A stretch of DNA of 64,000 nucleotides. It comes from Rhizobium sp. G21 (GTDB taxonomy: Bacteria > Pseudomonadota > Alphaproteobacteria > Rhizobiales > Rhizobiaceae). Shown here piece by piece: positions 17,991-28,497 of the stretch (its first letter is position 1; each line of letters opens with the position of its first letter). The position numbers and the translations under genes were made by a program. The notes below the pieces were generated by a model. That model was not told the DNA's origin. It did not search any database and was given only the letters and a program-made list of their open reading frames with translations. Location of the stretch: positions 1,302,001-1,366,000 of the forward strand of contig NZ_JACFXW010000001.1 in NCBI RefSeq assembly GCF_014158035.1, written 5' to 3'.

Positions 17991-18992
17991 TCAAAACGCC
18001 GGATTATACCTGACCTTGCCCACCTCGACGCCGTTCCAGTTCTTCATCACATAGCTCGCCCGCGCCTTCAGCCTGGCGGCGACGTCCTGGTCGTGGTCGA
18101 AGAGTTTGGCCAGCACGCCGGCGATCATGGCCTCGGCGGCGCGGGTGGCGCCGTCCTCGCATTTCAGCGCGACCGCCAGGCCCTTTTCCGGGACCACGGC
18201 GCAGAAGACGCCTTCGGCGCCGGTCTTGGCGAAGATCCGGCCAGGGGCGAGCGCCATCAGGTCGGTGCAGGCGCGCTTCGCGCCGGCGACGTAGAAGGGT
18301 TCCGCCATGCAGGCGTCGATGATGCGGCGGGCGGATCGGGCGCGGATGGGCTCCAAGTCCTCGCCGGTCAGCATTTTGGCGAAGCCGTGGGCGAGGCCCT
18401 TCAGCGGCACGGCGTAAGTGGGGATCGAGCAGCCGTCGACGCCGCAAGTGTCATGCGCGAGCGCCGCGCCCGTGAGCCCTTCCATCACGCCGCGGATTTC
18501 GCCCTGCAGCGGATGCTCATAGGTCACGTAATCCTTCACCTCCATGCCGGTGTGGCAGGCGGCGCAGATGAAGCCGGCATGTTTGCCGGAGCAGTTGTTG
18601 TGCAGCTGATTGGGCCGCTCCATGGCGCGCGCCTGGGCGATGGCGACGGGCTGCTCGAACGACCAGTGCGAGCCGCATTCGAGATCGGCCTCCGAGCGGC
18701 CGGCGGCGGCGAGCATGGAGGCTGCGAGCGCGGCGTGTTCCGGCTCGCCGGAATGGGACGACGCCGACAGCGCCAGCTCCTTGTTTCCGAAGCCGTAGGC
18801 GTCGGCGGCGCCGCTTTCCACCAGCGGCAGCGCCTGCATGGCCTTGCAGGCCGAGCGCGGGAAGACGGGGCGGTCGATTTCGCCGAGCGAGAACACCACC
18901 TTGCCCTCGCCGTCCACGACGGCGACCATGCCGCGATGGCGGCTTTCGACGAGATCGCCGCGCGTGACGTCCACCAGCACCGGATTGGTCAT
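17991..18992 (-). CDS. L-asparaginase, Rhizobium etli AnsA (ReAV) type
   Basis: A 333-residue enzyme hydrolysing asparagine to aspartate and ammonia. Residues matching the ReAV active site are present one position earlier: Ser47 and Lys50 in PRSACKAMQALP, Ser79 in LSASSHSGEP, and the zinc set Cys134/Lys137 in NNCSGKHAGF and Cys188 in DTCGVDGC. This class is unrelated to bacterial type I/II asparaginases. ATG at 18992 has GAGGGTGG upstream; an ATG-led frame from 19085 is rejected. Divergent from the DUF3750 gene. Confidence 0.92.
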   Translation of the reverse strand: MTNPVLVDVTRGDLVESRHRGMVAVVDGEGKVVFSLGEIDRPVFPRSACKAMQALPLVESGAADAYGFGNKELALSASSHSGEPEHAALAASMLAAAGRSEADLECGSHWSFEQPVAIAQARAMERPNQLHNNCSGKHAGFICAACHTGMEVKDYVTYEHPLQGEIRGVMEGLTGAALAHDTCGVDGCSIPTYAVPLKGLAHGFAKMLTGEDLEPIRARSARRIIDACMAEPFYVAGAKRACTDLMALAPGRIFAKTGAEGVFCAVVPEKGLAVALKCEDGATRAAEAMIAGVLAKLFDHDQDVAARLKARASYVMKNWNGVEVGKVRYNPAF

Positions 18993-19078
18993 GATTCCAC
19001 CCTCAGAAAGCCGAAATTCGTCTGGAAAACTAAACTCGCGTGAGGGCATGGCAAAATTCCGAGGGGAAATCAACGCGC

Positions 19079-19813
19079 ATGACAAGCATCAAGCATCTGT
19101 CGCTGACGATCGCGGCGCTTTATCTGCTGCCGAGCCTGGCGTCCGCCGGCTACTGGGCGGCGCAGGACCGGCCCGCCAACTGGCGCGCGGCGGATTGGAG
19201 CGCCTCGGGCGTTCTCCCCTCGCCCACCGAGGACGCCCGCGCCCGCGTGGCGGTGCTGGCGGCCCGCACCGGTGGGCTCAAGGGCGCCTTCGCCGTCCAC
19301 AGCTGGATCGTCGTCAAGCGCCAGGGCGCCGATGATTACGATCGATACGACGTGGTCGGCTGGGGCAATCCTGTCAGGCGCAACGGCTATCCCGCCGACG
19401 GGCGTTGGTATTCGAATGTCCCCGAGATCGTCTGGCAGGCCGACGGCGACAGAGCCGAAGCGCTGATCCCGAAGATCGAAGCGGCGATCGCCGCCTATCC
19501 GCATGCGACCGCCGGCAGCTACCGGCTCTGGCCGGGGCCGAACTCCAACACTTTCGTGGCGGGAATCTTACGCTCTGTGCCCGAGATCGACGCCGTGCTG
19601 CCGCCCAATGCCGTGGGCCGGGATTACCTGCCGGGCGGCGATTTCATCGCCTACGACGCCGCCGGCGACTTGCATCTGACGCTTTATGGGCTCGCCGGAT
19701 TGTCGGTGGGCGTCAAGAGCGGGCTGGAAGTCCATCTCCTCGGGCTGGTGGCCGGGATCGACGTGACGAGGCCGGGCGTGAAGATTCCGGCGCTGGGGCG
19801 AATAGGGGTTTGA
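19079..19813 (+). CDS. DUF3750-family exported protein
   Basis: A 244-residue protein. Residues 1-24 are a signal peptide or anchor (SIKHLSLTIAALYLLPSLASA). The body shows FAVHSWIVVKRQGADDYDRY, VVGWGNPVRRNGYPADGRWY and PGPNSNTFVAGILR, which recall the DUF3750 family. That HSW...NSN layout also resembles cysteine-free NlpC-like folds, but no function is known. GAGGGG precedes the ATG. Confidence 0.75.
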   Translation: MTSIKHLSLTIAALYLLPSLASAGYWAAQDRPANWRAADWSASGVLPSPTEDARARVAVLAARTGGLKGAFAVHSWIVVKRQGADDYDRYDVVGWGNPVRRNGYPADGRWYSNVPEIVWQADGDRAEALIPKIEAAIAAYPHATAGSYRLWPGPNSNTFVAGILRSVPEIDAVLPPNAVGRDYLPGGDFIAYDAAGDLHLTLYGLAGLSVGVKSGLEVHLLGLVAGIDVTRPGVKIPALGRIGV

Positions 19814-19863
19814 CGAGCTGCCTGAAATTGCGTTTGATCAGCAATCACACCAGACATGAAATA

Positions 19864-19876
19864 ATGCACTTGGTGC
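19864..19876. promoter_or_regulatory. Short inverted repeat before the DUF4160 gene
   Basis: TGCAC and GTGCA separated by TTG lie about 42 bp before the DUF4160 start, next to an AT-rich ATAATG. It could be the autoregulatory operator of the downstream pair, whose second protein carries an HTH. Confidence 0.3.
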
Positions 19877-19917
19877 ACTAATTGTTGTCGGACGCGTCAA
19901 GTTCTGATAGGGCGTCC

Positions 19918-20148
19918 ATGCCGACGCTGATAAAGCTTGGAGCGATTGCTATCCGCATGTTTGCGGATGATCACCATCCGCCCCATCTCCATATCGTGTC
20001 TCCGGATGGGCAGGCTCTGGTCGATCTCAAGACATTGTCCGTTCTCCGCGGCGACATCAGTCGGGGTGATCTCGAAACAGTTCTTCGCTGGGCCCGAGGA
20101 AACCGTGAGGCGTTGGAGAGAGAATGGAAGCGGCTCAATGAGCGATGA
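19918..20148 (+). CDS. DUF4160-family protein (candidate toxin)
   Basis: A 76-residue protein, MPTLIKLGAIAIRMFADDHH then PPHLHIVSPDGQALVDLKTL. The ADDHHPPHLHI block is the hallmark of DUF4160. The family almost always sits next to a DUF2442 protein and the pair is regarded as a type II toxin-antitoxin system. The ATG at 19918 begins the conserved domain; a TTG-led frame from 19882 is less likely. It overlaps the next gene by 11 bp. Confidence 0.85.
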   Translation: MPTLIKLGAIAIRMFADDHHPPHLHIVSPDGQALVDLKTLSVLRGDISRGDLETVLRWARGNREALEREWKRLNER

Positions 20149-20599
20149 CAGGATCCGGATAGGCGCGCCGTTGCCGCGCATCATCAAGGCAAATCCCGTC
20201 GAGGGGCGTGAGGTTGAAATCACCTTCGACGGCGGCCGGCCCAAGCGCGTGGACCTCAGGCCAGTCCTGGAGAGCCGGAAGTTCTTCATTCCGCTTCGCA
20301 AAGACGACGAAGCCTTTCGACGTTTCAAGGTTTCGGATTATGGCGACGCCCTGGAATGGCCCGATGGCGTCGAGCTCGGCGCGCTTTGGCTCGAACGCCT
20401 GCCGGACATCTCCTTCAACAACGCGGATTTTCGTGACGCCATGCAGCGGCTCGGCCTCAGCCTCGACGGCATGGCGGCGGCGCTCGGTCTTTCCCGGCGG
20501 CAGATCGCCCATTATCGCGACGACAAGCCCATTCCGCGACATGTCGCGTTGGCGACACGCTATCTTGTCGACCGGGCGGGAGCCGATGCGGCGGAATGA
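20138..20599 (+). CDS. DUF2442 protein with C-terminal HTH (candidate antitoxin)
   Basis: A 153-residue protein. Residues 10-85 form the DUF2442 domain (EITFDGGRPKRVDLRPVLES, FRRFKVSDYGDALEWPDG). Residues 100-150 form an XRE-like helix-turn-helix (LGLSLDGMAAALGLSRRQIA). The DNA-binding part would let it repress its own operon. Many DUF2442 proteins lack the HTH, so this is the longer form. It overlaps the DUF4160 gene, showing co-translation. Confidence 0.82.
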   Translation: MSDDRIRIGAPLPRIIKANPVEGREVEITFDGGRPKRVDLRPVLESRKFFIPLRKDDEAFRRFKVSDYGDALEWPDGVELGALWLERLPDISFNNADFRDAMQRLGLSLDGMAAALGLSRRQIAHYRDDKPIPRHVALATRYLVDRAGADAAE

Positions 20600-20614
20600 A
20601 CCATGCGCCAGCCG

Positions 20615-21694
20615 CTACGCCGCCGCGGCGCCGCCGATCGGAATGGGCGCGGCGGCGGCGCGGGCGCGGCTGGTGAGCGTCTTCAAAGCCACGGCGCGCT
20701 CCAGGCCCTTGATTTCGAATTCGCCGCAGGGCGCCGCCTCGGCGTGATCGGGCAAGGCGGCGAGCGCCAGCGCGTCTTCGGTCACGAAGATGCCGGGACC
20801 GAGCGGCTTGATCTCGCCTTCGAGCTTGCCGACCATGTTGATCGTGTCGCCGAAATAGGAAATCTTGTGGTGGTCTACGCCGATTTCGGCGCGCACCACC
20901 GCGCCGGCATGGATGAGGATGCGCACTTCCGGGGCCTGGCCGAAGCGGCGGATTGTATCGGGCGTGTGCTTGTCGAGCTTGCGGATCACGTCGAAGGCGC
21001 ATTGCAGGCAGCGCGCGCCGTTGAGCGGATCGCGCAGCGGCCAGGACACCAGCGCCGCATCGCCGATATAGTCGTCGATCGCGCCGCCCCAGTCCTGCAC
21101 TGGCTCCGACATGATCTTGAAGATACGCCCGATATAGCTCGCCGCGGCGGTCGGGCCGTTGCGCTGGGCGTAGCCGGTCGAGCCGGTGACGTCGAGATAG
21201 AGAAAAATGCGGTTTTCCTCCACCGGCCGCCGGTAGCGGCCGAGCACGATGTCGGTGAAGATGCTGCGCCCCAGAAGTTCGCGCACCCGCAGCGCCGCCG
21301 ACAGCAACAGCGCCACGATCATGCTGTAGGCCCAGGCGGTCCATGGCGGCGCGTGCTGGCGAATGGAGATGCGCGGATCGGCGCCCTCGATCCACCAGTG
21401 CAGGAGCGAGGCGACGCGGGAGCCGACGATGAACAAAGCGGTGAAGATCAGCACTTTGGCCAGGACATAAGCAGGCGTCGACAGCGACGCTGTCCATTGC
21501 CTGAGGCGATTGAGGAACATGCCGCGCTCGAACAGTATCGTGGGCATGATGCTGAGAGGCGCATAAAGCAGGCCCAACATGGCCGAATTGAACGCCACAT
21601 AGCTGTAGAGCATGCCGGCGAGCGCCGTGCTGATGAGACCAATCAGCCAGATCAGCGCTTCCCTGCGAAGTCTCTTCGGAGGCGTTATGTCCAT
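20615..21694 (-). CDS. Membrane-bound class III adenylate/guanylate cyclase
   Basis: A 359-residue protein. Three or four membrane helices occupy residues 1-135 (LIWLIGLISTALAGMLYSYV first). The cyclase domain follows with both metal aspartates (YLDVTGSTGYAQR and YIGDAALVSW) and GDTINMVGKLEGE. In most active homologues that last motif ends N-x-A-A-R-L-E, with the arginine stabilising the transition state; here lysine replaces it. Activity may be altered, or substrate GTP. Downstream of the SDR gene in the same direction. Confidence 0.88.
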   Translation of the reverse strand: MDITPPKRLRREALIWLIGLISTALAGMLYSYVAFNSAMLGLLYAPLSIMPTILFERGMFLNRLRQWTASLSTPAYVLAKVLIFTALFIVGSRVASLLHWWIEGADPRISIRQHAPPWTAWAYSMIVALLLSAALRVRELLGRSIFTDIVLGRYRRPVEENRIFLYLDVTGSTGYAQRNGPTAAASYIGRIFKIMSEPVQDWGGAIDDYIGDAALVSWPLRDPLNGARCLQCAFDVIRKLDKHTPDTIRRFGQAPEVRILIHAGAVVRAEIGVDHHKISYFGDTINMVGKLEGEIKPLGPGIFVTEDALALAALPDHAEAAPCGEFEIKGLERAVALKTLTSRARAAAAPIPIGGAAAA

Positions 21695-21853
21695 GTTCCA
21701 TTGCGCCGGCCCCGCAGGCTGGCGCTCTCCTTTCCGTCGCGTCCCACTGTCTAGGCGGGCTTCGGCCGTCGTGATGCGCGTCCGTCGAAAGCTTGTACGG
21801 AAATCCGAAACCGCGTCAACTCGGCGACTTGATCAGATGCGGTCGGCCCCGCG

Positions 21854-22621
21854 TCACGGCATGAACTGGCCGCCATTGACATCGATGGTCTGTCCCGTGA
21901 CATAGCCCGACATTGCGGCGGAGGCGAGGAAGAGATAGGCGCCGACGCAATCCTCCGCCGTTCCCGGACGGCCCAACGGCACGGCGGCGGCGACCTTCTC
22001 GCCCTGCCCCGGCAATGCGTATTTTTCCTGGAACGGCGTCTCGATGAAGCCGGGCGCCACCGCATTGACGCGCACGCCATATTTGCCGAACTCCAGCGCC
22101 AGCCCCTTGGTGACCGCGCCGACAAAGGCTTTCGACGAGCCGTAGACGCCCGAGCCCGCCGTGCCGCCGGTGCGCGCCGCCACCGAGGTGGTGTTGACGA
22201 TGAAGCCGCCTTGCTTCTTGAGATGGACGATCGCCGCCTTTGAAGCGACGACCACCGAGCGGGCGTTGAGATCCATCACCGCATCGTAATAGTCGTCGGT
22301 CATATCCTCATAGAGCACGCGGGCGACCATCGCGCCGGCATTGTTGATGAGGCCGTCGAGGCGGCCGAAGGCGCTTGCTGCCTCTTCGACGACGCGGGCG
22401 ATCTCCGTCGATATCGATGCGTCGCCCCGCACCAGCGCGGCCTCGCCGCCCGCCGCCCGGATATCGGCGGCCACGGCTTCGGCGGCGTCGGGGCTCGAAT
22501 TGTAATGCACGATCACCTTGGCGGCCTGGGCGCCGAAGGCGCGGGCCAGCGCCGCGCCGATGCCGGTCGATGCGCCGGTGATCAACACCGCCTTGCCCGC
22601 GAGATCTGGTATCGTCAACAT
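21854..22621 (-). CDS. Short-chain dehydrogenase/reductase
   Basis: A 255-residue classical SDR: TGASTGIG cofactor motif near residue 15, NNAGA at 88, and catalytic Ser/Tyr/Lys in VNTTSVAA and YGSSKAF. NAD(P)-dependent, substrate unknown. GGGAGGAAAAACC precedes the ATG. The same frame is open upstream without a stop into the peroxidase gene, giving an apparent 691-residue fusion; the clear ribosome-binding site argues for separate translation. Confidence 0.9.
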   Translation of the reverse strand: MLTIPDLAGKAVLITGASTGIGAALARAFGAQAAKVIVHYNSSPDAAEAVAADIRAAGGEAALVRGDASISTEIARVVEEAASAFGRLDGLINNAGAMVARVLYEDMTDDYYDAVMDLNARSVVVASKAAIVHLKKQGGFIVNTTSVAARTGGTAGSGVYGSSKAFVGAVTKGLALEFGKYGVRVNAVAPGFIETPFQEKYALPGQGEKVAAAVPLGRPGTAEDCVGAYLFLASAAMSGYVTGQTIDVNGGQFMP

Positions 22622-22736
22622 GGTTTTTCCTCCCTCGGCGGCGCAGGCCGCGTGCGTGTCGGCCCCATAGGTATGCGCGACGAAACCGCCTGTCCAGAGC
22701 CAATGAGGAACGTCCCTCAGCCTGATGTATCGAGGT

Positions 22737-22750
22737 ATGGTCCGGACCAT
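22737..22750. promoter_or_regulatory. Perfect 14-bp palindrome, GntR/FadR-like operator candidate
   Basis: ATGGTCCGGACCAT is fully self-complementary and lies about 116 bp upstream of the SDR start. The TGGTC/GACCA halves resemble operators of FCD-type GntR regulators (FadR, LldR, PdhR). No GntR gene is adjacent; the nearest is phnF, of another subfamily. Confidence 0.4.
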
Positions 22751-22796
22751 TATAGGGCGCACATCTATGATGGACCCGAAGTCCGGCGACAATCGT

Positions 22797-24011
22797 TCAG
22801 GGGCGGCGGCCTTTGCGCCCGTCCCGGCGCCCGTCGGCGCGGGCGCTTTGGCCAGGAGCGGCTCGTAACGCTTGTCGGTCAGCGTCTTCAGGAAGGCGAC
22901 AAGCGCGTCGATGCGCTTGTCGTCGAGGCCGGGGCCGGTTTCCAATTCCTTGGTCGCCAGATTGTCGGCGATTTCCGGCGGGGCCCAGCGCTCCCCGGTC
23001 TCGGGGTTGATCTGCCGGCTCTTCTTCTTGGAATTATACTTGTTGTAGAACAAGATTACGGTTCGGAGATCCTTGAACACGCCATTGTGCATGTAAGGGC
23101 CGGTCACCGCGATGTTGCGCAGCGTCGGCACCTTGAACTTGCCCTTTTCGGCCGGGTCGCCGGCAACCTCGGGATTTGCGGCGAGGCCGATATCGACATA
23201 GCCTGTTTTCACGCCGTTCCTGGCGCGGGCGGCCTCATTGGCTGGAACACCGATGTTGAAATATTTGTGGCTCGAGAAGGTCGAACTCTCATAGCGGCCG
23301 TCCATGCCCTTGATGTCGTGGCAAAGGCTGCAATTGGCGAATTGGCTGGAGAAAAACAGGGTGCGGCCGAGCTCTTCCTGGTCGGTGAATTTTTCCTCGC
23401 CGCGCAGATAGCGGTCGTAGCGGGAATCGAAGGGCGAGACGTCCTTGCCGCGCTCGAAGGCGGCGATGGCGCTGGTGACCGAGGCGAATGCCTTGTCGTC
23501 CGTGGACAGGGCCTCCTTGCCGTACAGCCGCTGAAACGCATCGATATAATCGGGATTTTCCTGGATGCGGGCGGCCACCGTCTTCTTGTCGGGCATGCCC
23601 ATTTCGATCGGATTGAGCGGCGGACCGCCGGCCTGATCCTCGAGCTTGGCGGCCCGGCCGTCCCAGAACTGCCCGCCCTGCCAGACGCCGGTCGCCTCGT
23701 CCTTGCGGAAGGCAGGACTGAAGGCGGTATAGGCGACGGAGGGGGCGTTGCGGTCGCCGAAGGACCTGCTGTCGTCGCCGCGCGAGACGGGCGGCGCCGC
23801 CGGGTTCGTTGTGATCGCTGAACCCCATGTCGGGCATATGGCAGGTCGAACAGGCCTGGGTGCGGTTGAAGGAGAGATTCTTGTCGTGAAACAGCGCCGC
23901 GCCGAGGCTCTCCGGCGTCGGATAGGCATTGGCGCCAGCGATATGGATCGCGGCGCCGGCCACGGGAACCGTCAACAGAATGGCGAGAGAACAGATCTTG
24001 ATCGAACGCAT
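22797..24011 (-). pseudogene. Di-haem cytochrome c peroxidase (MauG/CcpA family), frameshifted
   Basis: From ATG at 24011 a signal peptide (ICSLAILLTVPVAGAAIHIA) and the first haem site CSTCH are read, then the frame fails after EPGGAA. The next frame continues PVSRGDDSRSFGDRNAPSVA, with the second haem site CSLCH and PYMHNGVFKDLRTVILFYN. One extra base in the GGG at 23789-23791 explains it. The protein would reduce hydrogen peroxide in the periplasm. The C-terminal end is uncertain: the frame runs on into the SDR gene; a TGA at 22799-22797 lies in the neighbouring frame. Confidence 0.82.
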
Positions 24012-24209
24012 GATGATCGTGCCGTAATGAGAAAACGTCCGTCGTTACCGCCGACGAACGGCCCTGTCCCTGACATCGGTCAAGGAAACAAGAAGATGAG
24101 TGTCTTTCTCACATTTTTGCGGCGACGCGAAGGCCTGACGCGCAAGCCGCGTCAAAATAGCCCTAACATCGGGTGGATTTGCGATTTTCGATGGCCGGTA
24201 TCTAAGGTG

Positions 24210-24845
24210 CTATTGCGGTGCTGGTTGCGGGCCGGACTCAGGGTCCGAGGCAAGCCGCGTGGCGATCATCCGGAGATCGCCGGAAATGAGCTTCAGTTGC
24301 TCGGCGTTGCGATTGGACACGTCCAGCGCGGTCTGCGCCAGTTTCTCGGCATTGACGGCCTGGCCGACCGATGTGCTGGCGGCCATGATCCCGTTGCCGA
24401 ACTGAGATGCGCCGAAGGCGGCAAGGCCGATCATGACCGCGACGATCGAAATCGCCGTGCCGACCAGGAAACCTTTGCTGGGAAGCGAGTGGCGCATCTG
24501 AGCAACTTCGGACTGCATCAAGACCATCTGGCCCTGAATCTGCTCGATGCGTTTGTCGACCGACCGAAGCTCGTCCTTCAAATCCGACTTGAAAGAGGTA
24601 AGGCCCGACTCGAACTTCGAGAACTCGCTCTTGAGATCAGCCACCGTCGCCTGGACGCGCGCTTCCGTGCGCTCCAGCTTGGCGTCGATCTCTTCACGGG
24701 TCACGGTCGTTTCCATCTTGCTCGCTGCCTTGGATGCCGACGATATATGGGGCGTCGCGCTCGGATGTTCCACTCCGAAGCCGATCAGACCGCTGCGCTC
24801 CACCAGTTGAGCGGACGCCGGGCCACGCGCCTGGAAAATCCTCAT
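24210..24845 (-). CDS. Coiled-coil membrane protein of unknown function
   Basis: Up to 211 residues. Residues 45-120 are a charged coiled coil (EEIDAKLERTEARVQATVAD, KRIEQIQGQMVLMQSEVAQM), followed by one membrane segment (FLVGTAISIVAVMIGLAAFG) and a second short helix. An internal ATG at 24716 (METTVTREEID), with AAGGCAG upstream, may be the true start. No known family; possibly a hook-type anchored coiled-coil protein. Confidence 0.65.
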   Translation of the reverse strand: MRIFQARGPASAQLVERSGLIGFGVEHPSATPHISSASKAASKMETTVTREEIDAKLERTEARVQATVADLKSEFSKFESGLTSFKSDLKDELRSVDKRIEQIQGQMVLMQSEVAQMRHSLPSKGFLVGTAISIVAVMIGLAAFGASQFGNGIMAASTSVGQAVNAEKLAQTALDVSNRNAEQLKLISGDLRMIATRLASDPESGPQPAPQ

Positions 24846-24961
24846 ATGTCGTCATGACCGGTTAGCCTTGATGCGAGCAGATTATCGCGAAAAAATTACC
24901 CGGACATTACCATTAAAAAGCGCGCGGTCAAGGCGATGCAACCCGACAAAACTCCGCCTTT

Positions 24962-26904
<1,943 letters not shown>

Positions 26905-26957
26905 TGTATTCGCCTCTTTGTGATATTATTCTTCCAAGTCAAACAGGAGCCGGCGCC

Positions 26958-27050
26958 ATGCGTTCATACACACCGAAGCCATCGAAGCCGATCCCGCCAT
27001 ACAACACGACGCCGCTCGAAGGCCCCACAGGGCCCCGCCCCGGCTACTGA
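26958..27050 (+). CDS. Possible 30-residue proline-rich peptide
   Basis: A plus-strand frame with CAGGAGCC placed 8 bp before its ATG. It encodes MRSYTPKPSKPIPPYNTTPL then EGPTGPRPGY: 9 prolines in 30 residues. It lies antisense in the gap of the dpp operon and its end overlaps the 3' end of the minus-strand gene. The good ribosome-binding site is the only support; it may be chance. Confidence 0.25.
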   Translation: MRSYTPKPSKPIPPYNTTPLEGPTGPRPGY

Positions 27051-27583
27051 CCGACCGCGCCCACTTCGAGCGAGGCCTCCAGCGTGTCGCGCGCGTTGCG
27101 CGCAAATTTCAGTTCCGTCTTTTTCATGTCGATGTAGTCGGCATACATCAGCAACTGCGTTTCCTTTGATCTCGCAACGAAGCCATCGCCCCGCATATCC
27201 TGGACGAACACCTCGATTGTCTTTTTCTGCCTAAGGTAGAGAAAGACACCATCGATAACCCATGACGGAAGAATCTGGACCTCGGCCTTGATCATCTCTT
27301 CCATCAGGATCGGCGGCGGCTGCGAAGGCCTGGCCGAATAGCCTGGAATGGTCTCGTAGCTTTCCCGCACCATCGCCAAATTCTCATCCAGATCGAAGAA
27401 CTTGAGATTGTGAATGTCGGCGCGGATTTCCGCCAACAGGGCAATCTGCACGTCCCTGACCTTTTCCAGCCGTCGGGTCCGGTCCAGTCTCAGCGTCAAC
27501 CAGGCATTGAGGTAGAGGCTCAAGACGCCGATGACGCTCGATATCGCCGCTGCGACAATGGCCGGACCGACCCAGGCGTTCAT
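27044..27583 (-). CDS. Membrane-anchored protein inserted in the dpp operon
   Basis: A 179-residue protein: one N-terminal membrane helix (VGPAIVAAAISSVIGVLSLY), a charged helix (RLDRTRRLEKVRDVQIALLAEIRADI, residues 33-58), and a soluble part of unknown fold. It starts 4 bp after the dppC stop with AAGAGG inside the end of dppC as ribosome-binding site, so it is co-translated with the transporter. No homologous dpp component is known to me, so it may be a recent insertion or an accessory factor. Confidence 0.7.
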   Translation of the reverse strand: MNAWVGPAIVAAAISSVIGVLSLYLNAWLTLRLDRTRRLEKVRDVQIALLAEIRADIHNLKFFDLDENLAMVRESYETIPGYSARPSQPPPILMEEMIKAEVQILPSWVIDGVFLYLRQKKTIEVFVQDMRGDGFVARSKETQLLMYADYIDMKKTELKFARNARDTLEASLEVGAVGQ

Positions 27584-27587
27584 GCCA

Positions 27588-28487
27588 TCACGACCTCTTC
27601 AGCTTGGGATCGAGCGCGTCGCGCAGGCCGTCGCCCATCAGATTGATCGCGAGCACCGTGATCAGGATCGCAAGCCCCGGAAAGGTGACGACCCACCAGG
27701 CGCGCTGGATGAATTCACGCGCTTCGGCGAGCATCGTGCCCCATTCCGGCGTCGGCGGCTGCGCGCCCATGCCGAGGAAGCCGAGGGCCGCGGCGTCCAG
27801 GATCGCCGCCGAGAAGGCCAGCGTGGCCTGAACGATGAGCGGCGCGAGACAGTTCGGCAGGATGGTGAGAAACATCAGCCGCGTCGTGCCGGCGCCCGCC
27901 ACCCGAGAACCCACCACATAATCCTTGCCGCGCTCGATCATCACCGCAGCGCGCGTCAGGCGCACGAAATGCGGCTGATTGACCAGCGAAATGGCGATCA
28001 TGGCGTTGACCAGGCCCGGGCCCAGCACCGCCACGAGCACCAGCGCGAGCAGCAATGACGGGAAGGCCAGGATGATGTCCATCACGCGCATGATCACCGT
28101 GTCGACCTTGCCGCCGAAATAACCGGCGACCAGGCCGATCAGCACGCCCGAGATCACCGAGATCGAGACGACGACCACGCCGACGAACAGCGAGAAGCGC
28201 GCGCCGAAGATCAACCGCGAAAGAATGTCGCGGCCCACCGCGTCGGTGCCGAGGATGAACAGCGACGAGCCCTTCTCCATCCAGACCGGCGGCAGAAGCA
28301 GAACCGAGCGGTCCTGCGCATCCGGCGCATGCGGGGAGACGAACGGCGCGAAGATCGCCATGAACAGGATGATCGCGAAGATGACGAGGCCGATGACCGC
28401 GCCCTTGTTGCGGGAAAAGTAGAACCAGAATTCGCGGAGCGCCGAAGGCGGCGCGGCGACGGCGGTCTTTGTTTCTGTCAAAGCCAT
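27588..28487 (-). CDS. dppC: Dipeptide ABC transporter permease DppC
   Basis: A 299-residue permease. N-terminal OppC-type segment (FWFYFSRNKGAVIGLVIF), then five further helices. DAVGRDILSRLIFGAR and GAGTTRLMFLTILPN (EAA-type loop) are typical for DppC. It starts 10 bp after the dppB stop. Confidence 0.94.
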   Translation of the reverse strand: MALTETKTAVAAPPSALREFWFYFSRNKGAVIGLVIFAIILFMAIFAPFVSPHAPDAQDRSVLLLPPVWMEKGSSLFILGTDAVGRDILSRLIFGARFSLFVGVVVVSISVISGVLIGLVAGYFGGKVDTVIMRVMDIILAFPSLLLALVLVAVLGPGLVNAMIAISLVNQPHFVRLTRAAVMIERGKDYVVGSRVAGAGTTRLMFLTILPNCLAPLIVQATLAFSAAILDAAALGFLGMGAQPPTPEWGTMLAEAREFIQRAWWVVTFPGLAILITVLAINLMGDGLRDALDPKLKRS

Positions 28488-28497
28488 GTTCCCTCTC

